64,000 bases of DNA, taken from assembly GCA_028551475.1 (NCBI GenBank), contig CM052361.1, positions 937,501 to 1,001,500 on the forward strand, in the 5' to 3' direction. The notes under the pieces are model-generated. The model made no database searches, was not told the DNA's origin, and saw only the letters and a list, made by a program, of their open reading frames with translations. The DNA is from Casuarina equisetifolia (taxonomy: Eukaryota; Streptophyta; Magnoliopsida; Fagales; Casuarinaceae). The translations under genes were made by a program, and so were the position numbers. Shown here in pieces: positions 58,021-64,000 of this stretch (within the stretch, counting starts at the first letter, position 1; the number at the start of each line of letters is the position of its first letter).

Positions 58021-58540
58021 TCCCGACGCTCCTCCTTCTCCTCCCGAGGTCATTTCCGGCTTACAGCGGGCTGCTGTCATCCCTCCTTTGGCAGCGATCC
58101 TTTGAATTTAACTACCAGTCCAAGCTGAAAAAGTTCAAGAATAGGTCCTCCCCCTTTACGCAATAGGGGCCGAGGCACCGATCATGTCAAAGCCTCCTGC
58201 CGAGCAAATTACTGAAGTTGGTTTTGAGTCGGCTGGTGATCCAGAAAAGGCTGCTGAACAGAGTGTCGAAGGAACACAGCCTACCGAATGTGTTCTGGAG
58301 TCCGCGGGTAAAGAAGTTGAAGAGACGGCTCAGTCGCAGCCGAACCGACCGAGATCACAGGGAGCGATCCCCACAGCCGCTAAAGGTAGCTGGAGCCGGG
58401 TTTTTTTCGAGGTTCTTTCTTCCCTACTTCCGCTGCCAAAGCTTTACGTCATAGGGGGGGGTCGGGCGAGAGAGAGAAAGTCCTCTTTCTCACTCGACTT
58501 GCGCGAGTCACTGCCACTCTGTGCGCCATAAACACCACCC
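58021..58540 (+). other. GC-rich segment, possibly organelle-derived
   Basis: This block is sharply richer in GC than both flanks and carries a 115-codon frame (58184-58531) starting MSKPPAEQITEVGFESAGDP and ending DLRESLPLCAP. Composition and phrases such as cctttacgcaataggggc and a G-run followed by tcgggcgagag remind me of plant mitochondrial DNA. The match is from memory of style only, so a nuclear copy of mitochondrial DNA is a hypothesis. A transposon fragment is the main alternative. Confidence 0.35.
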
Positions 58541-58734
58541 CCAATTTATACCGCATTCATCTTTCAGCAAAGTTGCATTGTGTTTTTTTGCATTGGGGAA
58601 CGTAAAGAGATTTAGTAGGTAATAAGTATAACCATAAGTGCAATGGAACAAGTTTAGATTGAGTTAATGATCAGTGGCTTGCTTGCTTGCCTCCCTTAAA
58701 CAAAGGCACATCACTTAGACTGCTAAAAACTGAT

Positions 58735-59165
58735 GCAAGCAAAGTTCCTCAGTACCTATGGGCCGAAGCGTTTAATAGAGCAGTGCATATTAATTACTGA
58801 TTGCCATCGTCGACTATTGCTGGTGACTCCCCTCATCAAAAGCTTTTTCAAAAGATTCCAGACTATTCCTATTTCAAAGCCTTTGGATGTCTCTGTTTTC
58901 CTCATATTGATGCTTCACAAAGAAAGAAGTTTTCTCAAAAGAAAATCGTTGGAGTGTATCTTTGTTGGATATAGTGAAGAACATAAACATAAAGGGCGGT
59001 TTTAATCGGTTTGATGAAAGTCGATTTTTCTCTTCTATTCCGGATTCGGCTAAAATTTTGGGGGAGAATCTTGAGCTGCAGCAGCTGAAAGCCATTCATG
59101 AATTTCAGCCGTTGCCGCAGTCCATGTCCTCCACACCTCAGCCCCAACCACTTGAATTAGTCTAG
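58735..59165 (+). mobile_element. Copia pol relic (integrase end to hinge)
   Basis: A short fossil of a second Copia element. Strings such as VPQYLWAEAFNRAVHIL, then KLFQKIPDYSYFKAFGCLCF and FVGYSEEHKHKG match the end of Copia integrase and the linker before reverse transcriptase. No LTRs are visible, the fragment is broken and old, and it is unrelated in position to the intact-LTR element at 26.5-31.9 kb. Confidence 0.75.
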
Positions 59166-60425
59166 AAGTCCTAAGCTTTGTTTCAAGAAGGACAAAAAAT
59201 GCAGAGGTGAAAGTTAGAACCACATAACTGAATGAGTCAGAACATTTCAAAGTTCAAATATATTGAAGCTAACATATAAGCAAGAGAAGAAAGTACATAG
59301 TCTTAATTTACTATTTCATCAGTTAATACAATGTCTTAATTTACTGTTTCATCAGTTAATACCTTCATACACATACCCCGATAACTTGCCATCTTCTAGT
59401 TCTTCAATTCTTTTGGATTGATGTAGTTGAACGGGACCAAATTTCTTAAAATCTACATATTCATTGCTGAATTATAAAAGAGTACACAACTTCATCCTCC
59501 CATATTTTTCAATTCTTTAGAGCAATGCTATCTAGTTTTGATCGATGATTAGAAGAACATAGCGACTACGTTTTGATACCATGCGAAATATTCAAGTTCT
59601 CCTTTCCCCAAAATGCAATTTTCAGGAGATGGATTATTTAAGCTCATAAGGCTCATAACCAATATAGGACTTTTTGTAAAATATTTCCCATAGTCCAAGT
59701 TCAATCTTTCTATTAATGAAAGAGTGACCATTTTTTATTATTAAGTTAGATACAGAAAAGTAGAACTAAATTTAATACCATATTAAAAAGCATAACATCA
59801 AACTCAAAAGTTAATTCATAAGTTAAGAAGACATTTATCTTTTTTATATTAAACATTATTCAAAAGTCGTATCTTTCGTATGCATGACTTTCTCTCTTGA
59901 TTTGTTATAGTATGTGAATGCTTTTAGTGATCCATGCGAAAAAGAAGGCAAAGATAGGGAAAAATAATCAACAAATCACTCCTAGGCAGCCACATTGTTT
60001 AGTGAAAAGAAAAACCTTCTTTTGCACTCCCTAGGTGTGTGTTAACGAGAATATCATGTTGCCAAAATAGTTATGTTACCAACAATAGAGGATACTGCAT
60101 ATTAATGTAAATATATTCATAATATCGCAGTAACTAGGTTTTCCGTGTATAGCTAGCTCTAGTCCTGTATATAAACATGTTAAGGTTGTATAATTCAGTA
60201 CTGCAATATCAAACACATTCACAAATTCCCACTCGTTGTCTTTTCCTTATTGATATGGTGGAGCGCTCTAAACCAATCGCGGTATTTAAAGAGAAGAGAA
60301 ACCTTCTTTTGCTTCCCCCCGCTGGTAAATCACTCAAAAGCAATCATGTTGTTAAAAGAGAAGAGAAGCCTTCTTTTTCTCTCCCGCACTCTTCAGCTAC
60401 GCATCCCCAACTCTTGCTCTAATCC
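59166..60425. other. AT-rich spacer and TNL 5' flank
   Basis: A 33-bp tandem duplication (about 59301-59366, tcttaatttact...ttaatac) is present. Short frames only. 60240-60425 is closely spaced with a repeated aaagagaagagaa(a/g)ccttc string, upstream of the resistance-gene relic. Confidence 0.5.
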
Positions 60426-63400
60426 ATGAGCCCTTCCGTGGCAACTCAGCTCCTTTCGTCATCTTCCAAAGCTAGTTGGGATTATGATGTCTTCTTGAGT
60501 TTTAGAGGCAAAGATACTTAAATTCACCGACCATCTCTACAAGGCCTTAGTTCAGGCCGGAATTTACACCTTCCGAGATAAGGAGGGTCTTCGAAGGGGG
60601 AGTACTATCTCTACCGCATTGCGCAATGCAATTCGTGGATCAAGGATTTCCTTTGTGGTTTGCTCTAAACACTCTGCTTCTTCCAAGTGGTGCCTTGATG
60701 AACTTGCAGCAATCATGGACTGCTGTAGAAAAAATACATCCCACACTCTTCTCCCAATATTTTATCACGTTGGCCCCTCAGATGTTTGAAAACAGTCTGG
60801 GATGTTTGCGGAAGCATTTGCTATGCATAAAAATTGGTTTCACACTAATATGGTGAAGGTAAAGAAGAGGAGAGAAGCTCTTACTGAAGGTGGGAGCTAT
60901 TCTGGTTGGGATTTCTCAAGTGTTGCAAATGGGTAATTCTATGTTGCACTTGACTCGTGTTTTTCTCATTCCTTTTCTACATTTGTTTCTTTTTAAGGTA
61001 GATCAAAATTCATTACAAATACATAATGTTTACCTAAAAATGGATTAGAAAATAAAATTGTTTTTTAGTTTAGTTGGGTTACGGTTTTCTCTTTCGTGTG
61101 CAATCGCTTGGGCTGAATTACTTATTGTTTTCGTGATCATATCCACCCCATCACGATTTAGAGATCATGCCACTAAAATGGTTGGGACTTATGTTGCCTT
61201 TCTAATCAAATGTCTTTACCCTTAGGGGGAATTATATTGTAACCATATTGTCATTAAAACCCTTAATTCCTGAAATTACCCAAGAGTTGAAACTGAAAAA
61301 TAAAAACCAAAGCTTTGAAAAAAAAAAGGATATTTAAAAGATATCGACACTAAATTTGATATAACTTAATTGCTTGTTGCGATGAAAGGGTTTCAAAGGG
61401 TTGAGATAGTAATGTCTTTTAGTAATAGATGACTCTTTCTTTTCCTTTTTAATTTTTTTCTTAGTGTTTATCTTTTAATTTTATATTCTATTTATTATGA
61501 TAATTAGGTAAGAAGGTAAGTTCATTGAAAATATTGTTGATCAAGTTTTCAGTAAAGTAAGCCCTATTCTCTTTCATGTTGCAGAATGTCCAATAGGAGT
61601 AGACTCTAGAGTTGAGGAGGTGAAATATTTAAATAAATCTTAAAACAAGTGAGATGCGCATTGTTGACATCTATGGAATGAGTTGTTGTGGTAAGACTAC
61701 CATAGCAAAAGCTCTTTATAATAATATATTTTTCAAATTTGAATAGTTTAGTTTTCTCTTAGACATAAAAGAAACTTTAAAAAAGGTTGTAGGTTTAGTT
61801 CAACTCCAAAAGCAGCTTCTTTTTGACATCTTGAAAAAGGTTTTGAGGATAGATAATAATAATAGGGAAATTGAATTGATCAAGAAATTGCTTAAAGGAA
61901 AAAGAGTCATTGTTGTCCTTGATGATGTGGAATACTTAGAATAAATATGCAAGTTGTTTGGAGACTTAAGATGGTTTGGCTTAGGAAGTAGAGTCATTAT
62001 TACAACTGGAGATGAACATTTTCTACTTCAATTAGAAGGACATGGAAGATATACGATGTTACCCTTGAATGAGTCGAACTCCCTTGCATATATTAGTTGG
62101 CATGCCTTTGGGATAAGATATCCAAGATCGAATTTCCAAGGACTTCTGCTAACTCTTAAAGTTCTAGGTTCTTTTTCAAAAGGGAAAGAGTTGTGTTGAA
62201 TGGAAAAGCAAATTAGAAAAGTTGCAAATGAAACCAAATGACAAGATTCAAAGGATATTTAGAATAAGTTTTGACTCATTGGATATGGATATAAAGGACA
62301 TATTTCTTAATATTGCATGTTTCTTTCTTGGTACAGAGAAATACCATGCAACCAAAATATCGGAAGATTGTGGTTTCTTTCTAGATATTGGAACGAAAAG
62401 TTTTGAACAAAGGTCTTTCTTGATAATTCAAAATGGAAACTTGCAGATATATAGTCTAGTACAACACATGACGAGATAAATTATTTGTGAAAATGCAAAT
62501 TATGTTCCAAAAAGTTGTAGGAGGTTATGGGTTCATGAAGATCTTTTAGATTTCCTAAGCAAATAACAAGTAAAAGGTATACACATTTATCTTTTCTCCA
62601 AGTATGCATATTATTTTGAATTAGACAATAATGCTACCCTTAACTATAATTAAGTAAACAACTAATACTTTATAAGTTTTTAAAGTGTTCTACTTTTCAA
62701 AAACTCAAGGTTGTGAATTACTCATCCAATTATCTTTTTTGTTAGGGGTCATAGCATGTGAGAGGTCTCAAATTAAATTCACTTGAATTGAAAGTTATAA
62801 ATATGAAAATAGAGCACTTTCAAATACAAAGAATTTAAGATTGCTCCAAATTAATATTATACATCTTACAGGAAACATCAAACATCTATCCAAGGAGAAA
62901 AGGTGGCTTCCTTGGCATAAGTTTCCTTTGCAATTTCTATCACAAAATTTTCATTTAGAGAATCTTGTTGTTTTTGACCTACATGATAGCAAAACAGTGC
63001 AAGTTTAGGAGGGTTATAGGATATAATAATATTTTTCATTTTTATATAGATGTTAAATGTATGACACATAAAAACTATTTACTTATTTCTTTTTTTATTG
63101 ATTTTGTTTCTATAGATACTCAACAAGCTAAAAGTCCTTAATTTACAAAACTTTGAAGATCTCATCATATCAACAGACTTTTTTCAAGTTCCACATTTGG
63201 AGATATTAATACTTGTAGGTTGCACAAGTTTGGTTGAAGTTGATGAGTCCATTGGATGTTTGAAAGGCCTCATTAAGCTGAATTTGAAAGGATATATAAG
63301 CTTTGCAAATCTTCAAAGCAACATTTTTAACTTAGAATTGCTTAGAATTCTTGACATGCCTCAATACTTGACTTTCTGAGTTATCAAAACATGTGGGGAT

Positions 63401-63973
63401 TTTGATGGCTTTGACAAAGGTTCATGGAAATAAAACTGCTTTTGAACAAAGATCATTCTTCTTTGGTCATTGGAAGAATTTCAAAATTAATTATTTGGAT
63501 GTAAATGTAGATTCTAAGATTCTTGGTTGTTATGTTTTTCACACTTGAAGTCAACCACAAGCTCAATCCATATAAGTTCACCTGTGGCTTCCATTTTTAG
63601 ATTTCATTTTCTAGAGAAGTTATATCTCCATGATTGTAGTTTGCCTAAAGATAAGTTTATTTTAAATTTATCTTTGCTCATAACTTTGGACTTATCTAGA
63701 AATAAGTTTTGTCATACACCTCATGGCATTAGTCATCTTCCTAAACTATTGGTGTTGTGGTTAGAGGGTTGTAGTGGTCTTCAATCAATTTTGGGAGTCC
63801 CTCCAAGTTCAAAGTTGTTATTTGCACTAGACTGTTCACCTCCTTCTCTTTCTTTGCTGCTAAAATCCAAAAGCAAAAGCACAAGGTTTGTCAGGGAAAG
63901 GTCTTTTCGTGAAAAGCTCATCGCGGGTTCCTCTGCGATTGCTCTATTTGCCGGACAATTTCAGATGCCCTAA
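60426..63973 (+). pseudogene. TIR-NBS-LRR (TNL) disease-resistance gene, degenerate
   Basis: Decayed TNL immune-receptor gene. The TIR exon (about 60426-60932) opens with MSPSVATQLLSSSS and has YDVFLSFRGKD, then a frame break by TAA after KDT, then FTDHLYKALVQAGIYTFRD, RGSRISFVVCSKHSASSKWC and an in-frame TGA where DVRKQSG is expected. After an intron the NBS follows from about 61510: a P-loop GMSCCGKTTIAKALYN near 61675 (usual GMGGIGKTT), kinase-2 VIVVLDDV near 61910, GSRVIITT, a GLPLALKVLG counterpart, and FDSLDMDIKDIFLNIACFFLG near 62269. LRR-like blocks follow (63110-63380 and 63527-63830), ending in a post-LRR-like GVPPSSKL. Many stops and shifts throughout make it non-functional as a full receptor. 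Confidence 0.85.
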
Positions 63974-64000
63974 GTGATGCAAGCCGTAAAGAAATTGAGG

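Noticed and set aside
1-64000. CRISPR array, operons, bacterial elements
   Set aside because: No regularly spaced identical short repeats and all genes are eukaryotic with introns.

Overview
The window is nuclear DNA of a eudicot plant, probably woody. This rests on AT-rich intergenic DNA, GT-AG introns, plant-specific gene families (class III peroxidase, DUF579 xylan methyltransferase, DC1 protein, NRP/DCD protein, TNL resistance gene, plastid L27, C-tail-anchored plant TOM20) and plant Copia and chromovirus retroelements. I could not fix the genus. All exon models were built by hand from splice sites and reading phase; those called confidently close exactly in frame.

Layout. 1-25 kb is gene-rich: the 3' part of a nodulin-like/NFD4-type transporter (+), a class III peroxidase (-), a ~180-bp tandem repeat array, a ZNF511-type zinc-finger gene (+), SEC61 gamma (+), plastid ribosomal protein L27 (-), a possible 54-codon small ORF (-), a glucuronoxylan 4-O-methyltransferase-like gene (+), and a seven-exon conserved gene of unknown function (-). 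25.8-38.7 kb is a graveyard: an apparently intronless phosphoglucomutase pseudogene, a Copia element with two identical 197-bp LTRs and a 5-bp target duplication, a DUF3444 (DnaJ-type) pseudogene, an older Gypsy chromovirus, and a second DUF3444 fragment in opposite orientation. 39-50 kb returns to genes on the minus strand: a DC1 zinc-finger protein, ribonucleotide reductase small subunit with E2F-like sites upstream, and TOM20, with a GNOM-like fragment between the first two. 53-56.5 kb holds an NRP/DCD-domain gene (+). 57-64 kb is decayed: a GC-richer segment that may be organelle-derived, a Copia relic, and a degenerate TIR-NBS-LRR gene running to near the window end.

The genes are unrelated housekeeping and stress genes, not an operon or a pathway cluster. 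I found no convincing new biological system. The observations most worth a second look are a 63-bp duplication that copies the exon-1 splice donor of L27, a non-canonical distal-pocket leucine in the peroxidase, short tandem duplications in introns, E2F-like elements at the RNR2 gene, a Copia element whose LTRs are identical although its interior is decayed, the inverted pair of DUF3444 relics, and the small ORF at about 18 kb.
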